Assembly (NCBI GenBank): GCA_029262455.1
Contig: JAJCZJ010000053.1
Location: forward strand, 1-64,000
Source: Deltaproteobacteria bacterium
GTDB lineage: Bacteria > Desulfobacterota > Binatia > HRBIN30 > CADEER01
Length of the DNA stretch: 64,000 nt
Direction: 5' to 3'
This document shows, in pieces, positions 35,110 through 44,381 of this stretch. Every line of letters begins with the position of its first letter. Within the stretch, counting starts at the first letter, position 1. A program made the translations under genes and the position numbers. A model generated the notes under the pieces. The model was not told the DNA's origin. It did no database searches and saw nothing but the letters and a program-made list of their open reading frames with translations.

Positions 35110-36360
35110 ATGCGTTCAACTGTATCGATCTTCGTAGGCATCTTGATGGCCGTGACCATCCAGAGCGCTCGCGCTCAAGATTTCTGTGACGTCGTCTTTC
35201 AGCTCGACGACGCGGGTCCTTTCTCGATCATCGCTTTTTCCGCCGACTACTCTACGGCGGGCGCCGAGTTCGTCGGCGACTCCTCGATCCCTGAGTTCGG
35301 AGGGTCGTGGGGAACAGAACCGCTCGCCTGCACAGTGCTTGCGAGCGGGCTCGAGGAGGCAACTCTCCTCGACGGTGCCGGCGACTTGTTCTCGGTCTTT
35401 TTGGCCGACCTCGAAGGACTGCAAGCCGGTACCGCAAACCTACTCTCCTGCGTCCTCGCACTCGACTCCGGATTCCCGTGCCCGTCACCGGCCGCGTTCT
35501 CGATCATCGACGCCGTGTTTCCAGACGATCCAATTCCACCACCGATTGTATTTCCGCCGGCACCGGGAATCACTGTGTCGCTCACACCACGCACACCTGT
35601 GTGCGGAGACAGCTTCATCGAAGGTACCGAACAGTGCGATGACGGGAACACCGACGACGGAGATTGCTGTTCATCCTCGTGCCAGTTCGATGTCGCGGGC
35701 ACGCCGTGTGCCGACACTAGTGTATGCACGAGCGGAGAAACCTGCGACGGCGCCGGCACCTGTACAATCGCGAGCACTCTCACTTGCGACGACGGCGTTT
35801 TCTGCACGCGCGACTTTTGCGACGACGTCCTCGGCTGCCAATCCGCATCTGAGCCGACGCCGCATGGTGCCGGCTGTGCCAATTTGAGGAAGACCAAGCT
35901 GGTGATTCGCGACCACCCGACCAAGGACAGCTCAGATAGGCTCAAGGTGAAAGCACGACTCTCAGGAAATCTCGGCGATCCAGCTGTCGACACGAACTAT
36001 GCGGTCTGTGTATTCGACGAAGTCGCCGATACCCCGAGCCTGGCTTTTTCTTTCACGCTACCCGCCGGCGCACCGTGGCAGGCCAACGGCGCCGGTTTCT
36101 CGTACAAGGATCCGTCCGGCATCAATTCCGGCATCGAAAAGTTTCTGCTAAAGGCCAACAATCAAGGCACGGTCCGGATGACAATTCTGGGCAAAGGGGA
36201 TTTGCTGCCCTTACCCGGCCCGGTGGATGCCGACGACTACTTGAATTCGGACTCTGGAGTAACCCTGCAAATCGAGAACGATGCCGGAGAGTGTTGGACC
36301 GAACGCTTCCGCCTCGAGCCTCGCGTCAACAAGGTAAACAAGTTCGTCGCGAAAGAGTAA
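35110..36360 (+). CDS. Secreted DUF4215 Cys-rich protein
   Basis: This 416-residue exported protein has a signal peptide with cleavage after ARAQ (about residue 23) and a ribosome-binding site AGGGGG. After a beta-rich N-terminal part, residues about 165-260 contain a DUF4215 repeat (CDDGNTDDGDCCSSSC) and further Cys pairs (CADTSVCTSGETCDGAGTC). The C-terminal 150 residues (KLVIRDHPTKDSSDRLKVKA ... KVNKFVAKE) match, from memory, a domain frequent in this type of genome that often follows Cys-rich repeats. No catalytic motif is seen; surface or matrix function is inferred. Confidence 0.7.
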   Translation: MRSTVSIFVGILMAVTIQSARAQDFCDVVFQLDDAGPFSIIAFSADYSTAGAEFVGDSSIPEFGGSWGTEPLACTVLASGLEEATLLDGAGDLFSVFLADLEGLQAGTANLLSCVLALDSGFPCPSPAAFSIIDAVFPDDPIPPPIVFPPAPGITVSLTPRTPVCGDSFIEGTEQCDDGNTDDGDCCSSSCQFDVAGTPCADTSVCTSGETCDGAGTCTIASTLTCDDGVFCTRDFCDDVLGCQSASEPTPHGAGCANLRKTKLVIRDHPTKDSSDRLKVKARLSGNLGDPAVDTNYAVCVFDEVADTPSLAFSFTLPAGAPWQANGAGFSYKDPSGINSGIEKFLLKANNQGTVRMTILGKGDLLPLPGPVDADDYLNSDSGVTLQIENDAGECWTERFRLEPRVNKVNKFVAKE

Positions 36361-36384
36361 TCACGGTTCTCCCGAACCCAAAAA

Positions 36385-36416
36385 CCGCGGAGGGGACGCT
36401 CTGAGCCCCTCCGCGG
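36385..36416 (+). terminator. Terminator hairpin after secreted DUF4215 gene
   Basis: Perfect 11-bp arms CCGCGGAGGGG (36385-36395) and CCCCTCCGCGG (36406-36416) with a ten-base loop lie 25 bp past the stop codon. AAAA directly precedes the stem. The T-run after the stem is weak (CTCTT). Confidence 0.6.
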
Positions 36417-36508
36417 CTCTTGGGACAAGCCACAGTTGGCCTGGCTCCTATTGGATCGGCAAGCCAAGGCGGCTACAATTTCGGAACACGACACAGGTCA
36501 AAAGATCC

Positions 36509-36865
36509 ATGGAAGCCCCGATAGACCCGAAACATAGCCCACCAGGGCCGATTCAAAACGCGATCGCATCGAAGCTGGAAGCTGCCTTTGCACCAGCCAC
36601 CTTAGAAGTCGCCAACGAGAGCTACATGCACTCGGTGCCCCCGGGGTCCGAGAGCCACTTCAAGGTGGTCATCGTCAGCGACAGCTTCGTGGACAAGAAT
36701 CTCGTCGCGCGCCACCGTGCAGTCAACGCAGCACTCGCCGACGAAATCGCCGCCGGCCTACACGCGCTCAGCATCGAGGCGCGGACCACCGAAGAGTGGG
36801 AGCAGCTCGACGGCAAGACCACCCCGTCGCCAAAGTGCCTCGGCGGATCGAAAGCAGACGCTTAG
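36509..36865 (+). CDS. BolA-family protein
   Basis: This 118-residue protein has the BolA/YrbA pattern: helix ...IASKLEAAFAPATLEVANES, then HSVPPGSESHFKVVIVSDSF, and ARHRAVNAALADEIAAGLHALSI. BolA proteins work with monothiol glutaredoxins in Fe-S cluster trafficking and stress response. It is standalone, with a terminator hairpin upstream and a large palindromic element downstream. It converges on the protease gene. Confidence 0.88.
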   Translation: MEAPIDPKHSPPGPIQNAIASKLEAAFAPATLEVANESYMHSVPPGSESHFKVVIVSDSFVDKNLVARHRAVNAALADEIAAGLHALSIEARTTEEWEQLDGKTTPSPKCLGGSKADA

Positions 36866-36930
36866 AAATAACGGAGGCTGCGCAAGCTCCTTAGCCGAGT
36901 TTTCAGCATCTAAGTGAGAGTCGTTCGTAT

Positions 36931-37022
36931 TTTTTCAACACAAAGACACGAAGAGGTGGTCAGGCTTTGGCCGGTACCCGTAGAAGACCAGCTTTGTGTC
37001 TTCGTGCCTTTGTGTTGAAAAG
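36931..37022. repeat. Dispersed 92-bp palindromic element, copy A
   Basis: A 23-bp arm (36931-36953, containing CAACACAAAGACACGAAG) pairs with its inverted copy at 37000-37022 with one mismatch. The outer arms are preceded by T and followed by TTTT. A second copy is at 47769-47868 with the same arm sequence and a shared inner CCAGCTTTGTGTC. Both lie between convergent genes, where they could end transcription from both sides. Confidence 0.8.
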
Positions 37023-37098
37023 TTTTCTTGGCAGGTGCCCTACAATCCGCGGCCACTTGCGACGTCTGCGGGTCGAACCGTTCGCTGTAGTCGAGCAC

Positions 37099-37878
37099 TC
37101 ACTTCTGCACCAGCTGTTCTCGGACCATCCGCATTGCGCATTCGATCGGCTTGAAGAAGCCCGACAATTGGCCGTCGCGCTCGATGCTGCCTTGTACGAT
37201 TCCAAGAATCTGCCCGGTCTCGCTGTCGACCACGGGTGCCCCTGACGTACCACTGATAAACGGCGTATCGACTTCGACGATTACATTGCTGTCACACGCC
37301 CCATCAGCATCGACCTCCACGTCGGCCCAGTCGCCGCCCAGGAACGCGTAGCCGAGGATCTCGCCACTTCGCCAACGGTACTCGCCGGGAACTTTTCGCA
37401 GCCAGTGCACTTTTTGACCGCTCCGCACCTGCGGCACGCGATGCAAGGTATCCGCGTTGCACATCCTGCCACAAAGTTTTCCCGGCAGTTCGATGACGGC
37501 GAGATCTTCGCTCGGATTGATGTAAGTCGCCCGTACCGCAACGCCTTCAACGTAGGTCGTAGTGCGAACGACGCCGGGAACGCGCACCGTCAGATTGTGG
37601 TGCACCGTGTAGTAGCGACTCCCCACAACGAAGCCGCCGCCTACCGCCGACTTCGTAGACCCATCTGCATATTCCGCAACCGTGGTGATCGAACGCACAA
37701 TCCGATCGAGATCTTGCCCCTCGCCCTGCCGAGAGCGGAGCTCAAACAGCTGCGCATCAACGCCAGGCACCGACCCGAACTCGAACCCCACAGCGACCTG
37801 GAGAAATGCAGTGGTGAGCAGGATCGTCGCGGCAACCGCGACTCGAAGGCGAGACGAAATCGTTCCGACATTGTCCAT
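37099..37878 (-). CDS. Exported trypsin-like serine protease
   Basis: This 259-residue protein has a signal peptide or anchor (AVAATILLTTAFLQVAVG) and a catalytic triad consistent with chymotrypsin-fold proteases: His in YYTVHHNL, Asp in SEDLAVIEL, Ser in ISGTSGAPVVD. It lacks PDZ domains, unlike DegP/HtrA. A Cys pair CGRMC may form a disulfide. The ATG 37878 follows a strong GAGGAGGAAGC. It probably cleaves misfolded or regulatory proteins in the envelope. Confidence 0.85.
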   Translation of the reverse strand: MDNVGTISSRLRVAVAATILLTTAFLQVAVGFEFGSVPGVDAQLFELRSRQGEGQDLDRIVRSITTVAEYADGSTKSAVGGGFVVGSRYYTVHHNLTVRVPGVVRTTTYVEGVAVRATYINPSEDLAVIELPGKLCGRMCNADTLHRVPQVRSGQKVHWLRKVPGEYRWRSGEILGYAFLGGDWADVEVDADGACDSNVIVEVDTPFISGTSGAPVVDSETGQILGIVQGSIERDGQLSGFFKPIECAMRMVREQLVQK

Positions 37879-38179
37879 ATGCTTCCTCCTCAGGAAGCCT
37901 GCCGGACAACAATTACCCCACAATGCCGCGGAGTTATACCACGAGACCCGGCAGGACTCCGGGCTACTTAGGAGTTAAGCAATCGCTGTGCCCACTACCG
38001 ACGACCGCTGACACCTTATGCGCCAGTCCCCAAAAATCAGCACGCCGCGTGATTTGCGTGACCGCAAGGACGTAGTTTGAACACGACCGTCAAATCCCTT
38101 ACGCACCCGCATCGACAATGAAGCGATATTCATCGAGTGAGATCGATATCTGCCTCGCCCGCCAACGACATCAAAAGTT
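37879..38179. other. Intergenic gap between protease and hydrolase genes
   Basis: About 300 bases contain the protease promoter at the left end. I see no ORF, palindrome or repeat worth calling in the rest. Confidence 0.4.
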
Positions 38180-39685
38180 CTACTCTGTTCTAACGCCGAA
38201 GAGATTCTCAGCCGACTCGATGATCAACTCGGCATCCGCCGGCAACACGTACCCGGCCGCGACCGCTGCGTCAGTCGCAGAAACGACCGCCGCAACGTAA
38301 TCGTCGTGGGTCGCATAGAGCGACATCAACATCTCGTCGCTCAATGCCACACTCGTTCCAAAAATGAAGCAGAAGCTGCCACCGCTCTGGCCCAGTCCCG
38401 AGTGAATCGCAACCGGAGCTTCCACCCATGAGGTACGGATGCCACCTCTCACGTTCCCGATGTCGTCGAGCTCGAAACCCGATCCATCGGTGGTGATTTC
38501 GAGCCTTGGCGCACTGGCGGGGGCCTGGCCATCACGCACCCAGCGATGCAACGCATCCAACGCCGCTTTCAGCACGATGTGCTGCGGGCCAGAGTTGATC
38601 GGGACATCACATTCGAGAATCCCGGGGATCGGCGAGGCAGTTATCAGCACATCGTTCACCGTGGGGTCGTCACCGCGGTCGGTCCCGCCAACGGTCAAGG
38701 TGTAGGTGTCGGCGTGTGCCGTCCCCGCAACCTCCCACAATCGGTTCCACCGGCTGTCGTCCTGTCGGTCCGGAAGAAAGCCGAGCGAAAACAAATCAGT
38801 TTCTGTCTGAAACGTAAGAACCGGCACACCGACATCTTCACGGATACGAAGTATCTGCGGCGCCGGAATCTCCTCCTGCGGCGACTGCGACAAACCGGCG
38901 GCGCCACCACCGCGGCTGTGAACGAGATACCCGTCGTACATCTCATAAAGTGGGTGCATCGCGTTCACATACGTCGTCATGCGAAACGCTGACTGCGACT
39001 CACCCACTGCAATTACACGCTCGACCGGCCATCCCGCCAGAGGAGCCTGCTCGTCAGAGCTGCGAATCGCCTGCCCGGCTTGCGAGAACATGTCGTACGA
39101 AAACGTGTCGCCAGGGTGGTTCAGTGAACCATAGCGAGCCGCATCGAATCCCTTGAGACTGAGGTCGCCAATTCCGGGAATTCCACCGCCCCCTTCTACC
39201 CCGACGAACTGAGCTGACATTCCGACCCAGATGTACCCTTTCCGAATCAACTCAGTGTGCAGCGAGGTCCAGTCCGGCCCGGCATCGAGGCCGCCGCTGA
39301 CATTCAGCCACTCGACGATCACCGTGCCGTTGAAGTCGGCCGGCGCCACCGGTCGGTAGACAATGATCCGCGTCTTGAAGTCCGCCGTCTCCCCGGACTC
39401 CTCGACAGTCCAGTTCCCATCAGAATCAAGATCGCCAACATTCCTAAACCCCCGCGCGCTGCCAGACAGGAAATACTCTTCTTCCAGATAGCCAAAATCC
39501 GCGAGAGGAAAGCCGGCGCCGCTAAACCAAGCCCTGCCTTGACCACCGGTAACAGGACCCTCGACGAGAGGGCTCGGAACAGATGCGCGGCGATCGACCG
39601 CCGGAGCGTCGTCATCCGACCCACAACCAATCGCAACCAAACCGACTGTAACCAAACTCACGACCACCAGGACATTTCGAAACAT
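38180..39685 (-). CDS. Lipoprotein alpha/beta hydrolase
   Basis: This 501-residue lipoprotein has lipobox VAIGC followed by GSDDD; the start is set by GGAGGGG. The nucleophile elbow is GESQSAF (Ser about 228), preceded by VERVIAV. Later blocks include VPVLTFQTETDLFSLGF and VAGTAHAD, which supply the probable acid and His. It resembles the alpha/beta hydrolase domain family (PF20091-type) found in mycobacteria and marine bacteria. It probably hydrolyses an ester near the outer membrane. It is downstream of the RND pump genes but separated by a repeat-filled gap. Confidence 0.8.
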   Translation of the reverse strand: MFRNVLVVVSLVTVGLVAIGCGSDDDAPAVDRRASVPSPLVEGPVTGGQGRAWFSGAGFPLADFGYLEEEYFLSGSARGFRNVGDLDSDGNWTVEESGETADFKTRIIVYRPVAPADFNGTVIVEWLNVSGGLDAGPDWTSLHTELIRKGYIWVGMSAQFVGVEGGGGIPGIGDLSLKGFDAARYGSLNHPGDTFSYDMFSQAGQAIRSSDEQAPLAGWPVERVIAVGESQSAFRMTTYVNAMHPLYEMYDGYLVHSRGGGAAGLSQSPQEEIPAPQILRIREDVGVPVLTFQTETDLFSLGFLPDRQDDSRWNRLWEVAGTAHADTYTLTVGGTDRGDDPTVNDVLITASPIPGILECDVPINSGPQHIVLKAALDALHRWVRDGQAPASAPRLEITTDGSGFELDDIGNVRGGIRTSWVEAPVAIHSGLGQSGGSFCFIFGTSVALSDEMLMSLYATHDDYVAAVVSATDAAVAAGYVLPADAELIIESAENLFGVRTE

Positions 39686-39978
39686 CAGACCCCTCCCAAG
39701 GATTCAGCGAAGTCCCTAGCAATTCACCCAAGCTACGCCAAACGAACACCGTGTGAGCCTAGGGCCCAAATCTGCGGCCGCAGGTTGGTTTGGGTCGCTT
39801 TGATTCTGAGTTCGGCCCAATCGGAACGAAGTTGGAAGGCAGAGGCCGGTGCTGTACGCGGCTCGGCGGCGCCTCTCCCTCCCGGTACACGCCGGTGCTG
39901 TACGCGGCTCGGCGGCGCCTCTCCCTCCCGGTACACGGCTGCTCCCAAACTGACCCACCACCGACAGGCTACATCGCT
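39686..39978. repeat. Repeat-filled gap with perfect 46-bp tandem duplication
   Basis: Two identical 46-bp units lie head to tail at 39845-39890 and 39891-39936. Read on the minus strand, each is a variant of the REP-like element at 7236-7262 and 61054-61080. Upstream, 39777-39793 repeats 33887-33903, and about 39799-39850 aligns imperfectly with 45260-45312. No ORF is credible here. Confidence 0.75.
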
Positions 39979-42900
39979 CTACGTTGCTTCGGCTGCGGCT
40001 TCGTCGCCTGTGTTGCTGGGGCGCCTGGTAATCCAATCGCGTAGCGGTAGTCGTCGTAGGTCTGAGGCGATCGAGTAGAGCACTGGAACCAATATCAGGG
40101 TCACCATCGTCGACAGGCCAAGTCCCCAGCCGAGGGCTAATGACATCGGCGCAACCATGACGTCGTAGCCGCCGATTCCGTAGGCCATCGGCAACACTCC
40201 GCCTAGGGTCGTGAGAGTCGTCACCAGGATGGGCCGCAGGCGAGTTACGACCGCGTCGAGCATATCGTCTTTGCGACGGTAGCGATCCGCGGCCGGGGTA
40301 TTGCCGACGCGTCGATGGATCGCGTCGACCATCACGATCGACGAGTTTACGACGACTCCAGCAAGACCCACCGTCCCCATCAGTGCAAACAACGTCAACG
40401 CTCGTTGATGCAAGAAGAACACGAGAATCACAGAGGCAAACGCAAACGGGATGATGGCGATCACGAAGAATGCCTCGAGGAATGAGCCCAACATCACCGC
40501 AATGACGATCGTGACCGCCCCGACCGCGAGCAAGCCGACCGTACCGACATCGGCAGTCGTCTCGCGGCTCTCAACCGCCTCGCCTCCCTGGTAGACTTCG
40601 ACATCGCTTCGCCCGGCGTACAACGGCATCAATTCGCTGTCGATCTTCTCGGCCATCGCCAGCGAGGTGAGCTGACTGTCGGCAGCAAAGCTTGCCGTAA
40701 CGGTCGCCACCCGCGTTCCGTCGCGGTGATAGATTCGCGACACCGAGGTAGTCTCGACCGGCCGCGCGACATCGCGCAAACGCACGAGATCTCCACGAGA
40801 AGATCGCACTGGGAGTTCGAGAAGCGAGTCGAGAGATCCACGCGCCGAGGGTTCGAGCATGACCCGAAAGTCCGTGGTCTCGTCGAGGTCGCGATGCTCG
40901 GAAGCGACCAAGCCTTGAAAAGCAGCCTGCAGGGTGAGCCCAACGTCTTGCGCCGACAGTCCGCGCAGCGCCAACTTCTCGTAGTCGAGATTGAGGTCGA
41001 CCTGCGGTGTTCCCGGCCGTTCGTCGAGATCGACGTTGACGAGGCCATCCGAACCACGCAAGTACGTCGCAATCTCCAGCGCTGTACTGCGCCGAGTCGC
41101 GTCGTCATTGCCCGCGACGTGTACCGTCACCGGCATTCCCATCGGCGGTCCGACTTGCGCCGCTTCGAACAACAGCTCGGTCTCGTCCGGCACCTGCAGT
41201 TCGGTCTCTAGTCGCCGCATCCATTCGACCGGCTTCAGCCGGCGCTGGCCGCGTTCGAGAACCGCCTGCACAACCCCCTCATTCTCAGCGGCACCGCGAT
41301 CGCGCTCGGTTCCGAACGAATCCGTATCCTGGTGACCGATCCGCGCGATGACCGTATCGAGTTCGACGCCCATGATCTCTCGCAGCTGCTGCTCGACCGA
41401 GGTAACAACAGCCTCGGTGCGCTCGATCGGCGTCCCGAGTGGCATACTAATCTTGACAAACAACGCCTCGGCATCGTCTTGCGGAAACAGCGTGATTCCC
41501 AGTCGCGGCGCGACGAACACCATCACCACGACAAAGAAGCTGACAAACATCGCCAGGACCACGAATCGATAACGCATCACGCGTTCCAACAAGCGGCGAT
41601 ACGCCGCTTCCAGGCGAAGGACGAAAGCGCGCTTCGGGGGAGGCTCGGCGTTGCCGCCACTCGCCATGTGTCCGGGTAAGATGAAAAAGGACTCGAAAAG
41701 AGAGATCGCAAGCGCCAGGACCACCACGGTCGGCATGTTGTGCATCATCTTGCCGGCCATTCCGCCGATCGCCAACAGCGGAACAAACGCGAGCATGGTC
41801 GTAATCGCCGAAGCCAAGACTGGAGGCGCCATCTCGATCGCCCCGGCACTCGCCGCTTCTTCGGCGGACAGCCCGTCTTGGCGTCGTGCGACAATCCGCT
41901 CTGACACGACCACGGCATCGTCGACGACCATGCCGAGCACCACAACGAGTCCGGTGAGCGTAACGATATTGACAGACAGACCGATCATCGGAAAAACCAA
42001 CAACACACCGAGGAATACCACCGGGATGCCAACCAGGACCCACAGCGCCACCGCCGGCGACAGGAACACATACAGAGTCACTGCGATCAGAATGGCCCCG
42101 ATGATGCCATTGGCGGCAATCAGCTCGAGCCGGTTCCGCGTCCAATAAGACTCGTCGCGAACCACAGCCGTACTGACGCCTTCCGGTAACTCAGTCGTAG
42201 CAACCAGCTCGCGAACACTGTCAGCGGCCTGAATCACATCGGCATCCGCCTGCTTCGAGACAGTCAACGACACACCGGGACGCCCGTTGGTGTGATGCAA
42301 CAAGCGCGTATCCTCACGCCCCAACTCGAGGCGTGCTACATCGACCACACGCACAACGCCGCCCTCCGGCGAGAATCGCAGGATTGTCTCGGCAACGTCA
42401 CTCGGCTCGGCAAATCGGCTCCAGAGAACGACCTGGCGGCGATCCGATCGCGACTCCAGACTCCCACCAGTGCTCGATACATTGCGCTGCTCGATCGCTC
42501 GGACGACGTCGAGCAAAGTCACGCGCAGTTCACGCGCACGTGTGGGGTCGACCAAAATCCTGAGCTCTGCATCGCGCAAGCCTGCCGTCGTCACGCGCGA
42601 AACTTCCTCCAGCCGCTGCAGCTTGCGCTCGAGCATACGAGCGGTTTCGACGACTTCGAGCGACGGCCCCGACAAGGCAATCTCGATGATCGGAAACTTC
42701 TTCGGTGAAATTTTGGTGACGACAGGGTCGTCTTCCATCTCCGCAGGGAAGTCGTTGATGGCTTCCATCTGAGTGCGAAGATCCTTCTCAGCCTCGTCGA
42801 GCTCGTCGGACGTAATGTCCGACTCGAACTCGACAAAAGTCATCGACAGGTTGTCCGTGATGACGGTTCGGAACTCGCGAACCCCGTCCACGCCTTCGAT

Positions 42901-43113
42901 CGCTTCCTCGATGGGAATGGTCAGCTTGGTCTCGACGTCTTGCGCCGAAGCCCCCGGCAATACCGCCTGGACGATGAGCTGATTGAGAACGATGTCGGGG
43001 AAGGTTTCGCGCGGCGTGCTCACCGCGGACCGGTAGCCGAGAACGAGTATCGCTAGCGTCATCGTGTGAACGATGATCGGTCGCCGGACGAAGTAGCGAA
43101 TCAACCCTCCCAT
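39979..43113 (-). CDS. RND efflux pump inner-membrane permease
   Basis: This 1044-residue RND transporter has the usual 12-helix, two-porter-loop layout. It starts with a cytoplasmic/TM1 segment (FVRRPIIVHTMTLAILVLGY). TM4 contains GMVVDDAVVVSERIV, with the adjacent Asp pair of the proton relay. In TM10 the usual Lys or Asn position reads VVVNSSIVMVDA. It should export hydrophobic compounds or lipids with the periplasmic adaptor encoded 15 bp upstream. No TolC-type outer-membrane gene is in the window. The start at 43113 has only a weak ribosome-binding site. Confidence 0.95.
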   Translation of the reverse strand: MGGLIRYFVRRPIIVHTMTLAILVLGYRSAVSTPRETFPDIVLNQLIVQAVLPGASAQDVETKLTIPIEEAIEGVDGVREFRTVITDNLSMTFVEFESDITSDELDEAEKDLRTQMEAINDFPAEMEDDPVVTKISPKKFPIIEIALSGPSLEVVETARMLERKLQRLEEVSRVTTAGLRDAELRILVDPTRARELRVTLLDVVRAIEQRNVSSTGGSLESRSDRRQVVLWSRFAEPSDVAETILRFSPEGGVVRVVDVARLELGREDTRLLHHTNGRPGVSLTVSKQADADVIQAADSVRELVATTELPEGVSTAVVRDESYWTRNRLELIAANGIIGAILIAVTLYVFLSPAVALWVLVGIPVVFLGVLLVFPMIGLSVNIVTLTGLVVVLGMVVDDAVVVSERIVARRQDGLSAEEAASAGAIEMAPPVLASAITTMLAFVPLLAIGGMAGKMMHNMPTVVVLALAISLFESFFILPGHMASGGNAEPPPKRAFVLRLEAAYRRLLERVMRYRFVVLAMFVSFFVVVMVFVAPRLGITLFPQDDAEALFVKISMPLGTPIERTEAVVTSVEQQLREIMGVELDTVIARIGHQDTDSFGTERDRGAAENEGVVQAVLERGQRRLKPVEWMRRLETELQVPDETELLFEAAQVGPPMGMPVTVHVAGNDDATRRSTALEIATYLRGSDGLVNVDLDERPGTPQVDLNLDYEKLALRGLSAQDVGLTLQAAFQGLVASEHRDLDETTDFRVMLEPSARGSLDSLLELPVRSSRGDLVRLRDVARPVETTSVSRIYHRDGTRVATVTASFAADSQLTSLAMAEKIDSELMPLYAGRSDVEVYQGGEAVESRETTADVGTVGLLAVGAVTIVIAVMLGSFLEAFFVIAIIPFAFASVILVFFLHQRALTLFALMGTVGLAGVVVNSSIVMVDAIHRRVGNTPAADRYRRKDDMLDAVVTRLRPILVTTLTTLGGVLPMAYGIGGYDVMVAPMSLALGWGLGLSTMVTLILVPVLYSIASDLRRLPLRDWITRRPSNTGDEAAAEAT

Positions 43114-43128
43114 GAGAAAGAACCGGCC

Positions 43129-44304
43129 TCAGCTGCCGCCATCTTCGACCGCAACGGCCGTCCCATCACCGAGCGCGAACAATCCATCGACAACCACTGT
43201 GTCGCCGGGCTGGAGCCCCTCGATCACCTCGACAAAGTGCGCGTCACTCAGGCCGGTGCGCACACCGCGCTCGCGCACCACCGTGCTCTTCCCACCGTCG
43301 CCCAAGCCACTGCCCTCAACGATGAATACCGCCATCCGCCCGCCTCGGCGAACGACGGCGGCCCGTGGCACCACAACACGCTTCGCAGCTCCATCACCAA
43401 CAAATCGCAGGTCCCCGATCATCCCCTCGCGCAAGCGAGAGTCAGGCTGCTCGAGCCACAACTCGATCGGATAGGTACCGTTGTCCGCTTCGACCATCCG
43501 ACCGATACTGCGCAAGGCCGCTTCGAACGTCGCTCCCCCCAGGGCATCGAACGAAACCTGCGCCATCTGCCCAACCTGCAGCGATGCCGCCTCCGCAGCG
43601 GTAACGCCCGCACGTAGGCGGGCACGCGAAAAGTCAGAGATCGTAGCCACAGGCTCGCCGGGCCGCAGGTATTCCCCGACATCGACGGATACAGACTCCA
43701 CGGAACCATCAAAAGGTGCCCGTATCGTCGAGTCCTCCGACGTTCGTTCAGCTTGGGCCAGCGCTACCTGGGCCCTGGAATGATTGGCACGTGCGCGGTC
43801 GTAAGAAGTGCGTAGCGCATCGATCTCGCTCTTGCTCATCAACTCACGTCGATGCAGCTCCACCCCCCGATCCAGCTGACGCTTGGCCTCCGAGAGTTCA
43901 GCCTGAGCCAAGTCCCGACCGTGCCCGGCCTCTTTTACGGCCAGCCCTATCTGAGTCTGATCGAGCGATACAAGAGCAGCCCCCTGCAGGACTCTGTCCC
44001 CGGGTTCGACCAGACGCTCGACAACTCGACCGGCAACCTCCGCCGCGATCCGCGCGCCGCGAAACGCGCTGACGACCGCCGGCACCGATGTGACCGCATC
44101 CACGGACCGCTTCTCGGCACGCGCCACACGCACGCGAATCTCCGGCGCCGGTCGGGTTTCCTTGCGGCGAGACGGTTCGGCGGCACCGCGATCTCCGGCC
44201 TGAACGTCACCGCAAGCGGCCACCGAAACGAGAGCGAGCACGATCCTGGCGCGTAGAAACACACCCCCAGCCCGGCGCAGCAACGACAGACCGCCGTTCT
44301 GCAT
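43129..44304 (-). CDS. RND periplasmic adaptor (membrane fusion) lipoprotein
   Basis: This 391-residue protein, if started at ATG 44304, has a lipobox-like LVSVAAC. The adaptor layout follows: lipoyl half AEVAGRVVERLVEPGDRV, a coiled-coil hairpin (about 100-165, AQAELSEAKRQLDRG...), second lipoyl half STIRAPFDGSVESV, then beta-barrel and membrane-proximal domains. It links the RND permease to an outer-membrane channel. The frame is open to 44385, where a TTG would overlap the enoyl-CoA hydratase stop, so translational coupling from there is possible. Confidence 0.88.
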   Translation of the reverse strand: MQNGGLSLLRRAGGVFLRARIVLALVSVAACGDVQAGDRGAAEPSRRKETRPAPEIRVRVARAEKRSVDAVTSVPAVVSAFRGARIAAEVAGRVVERLVEPGDRVLQGAALVSLDQTQIGLAVKEAGHGRDLAQAELSEAKRQLDRGVELHRRELMSKSEIDALRTSYDRARANHSRAQVALAQAERTSEDSTIRAPFDGSVESVSVDVGEYLRPGEPVATISDFSRARLRAGVTAAEAASLQVGQMAQVSFDALGGATFEAALRSIGRMVEADNGTYPIELWLEQPDSRLREGMIGDLRFVGDGAAKRVVVPRAAVVRRGGRMAVFIVEGSGLGDGGKSTVVRERGVRTGLSDAHFVEVIEGLQPGDTVVVDGLFALGDGTAVAVEDGGS

Positions 44305-44381
44305 CGAACACGGCCCGCCGAACTCCGGAGAACCCGAGAAGGCCACGGTCCCCGCGCCTAGTCTGGGTACAGGCGACAATC

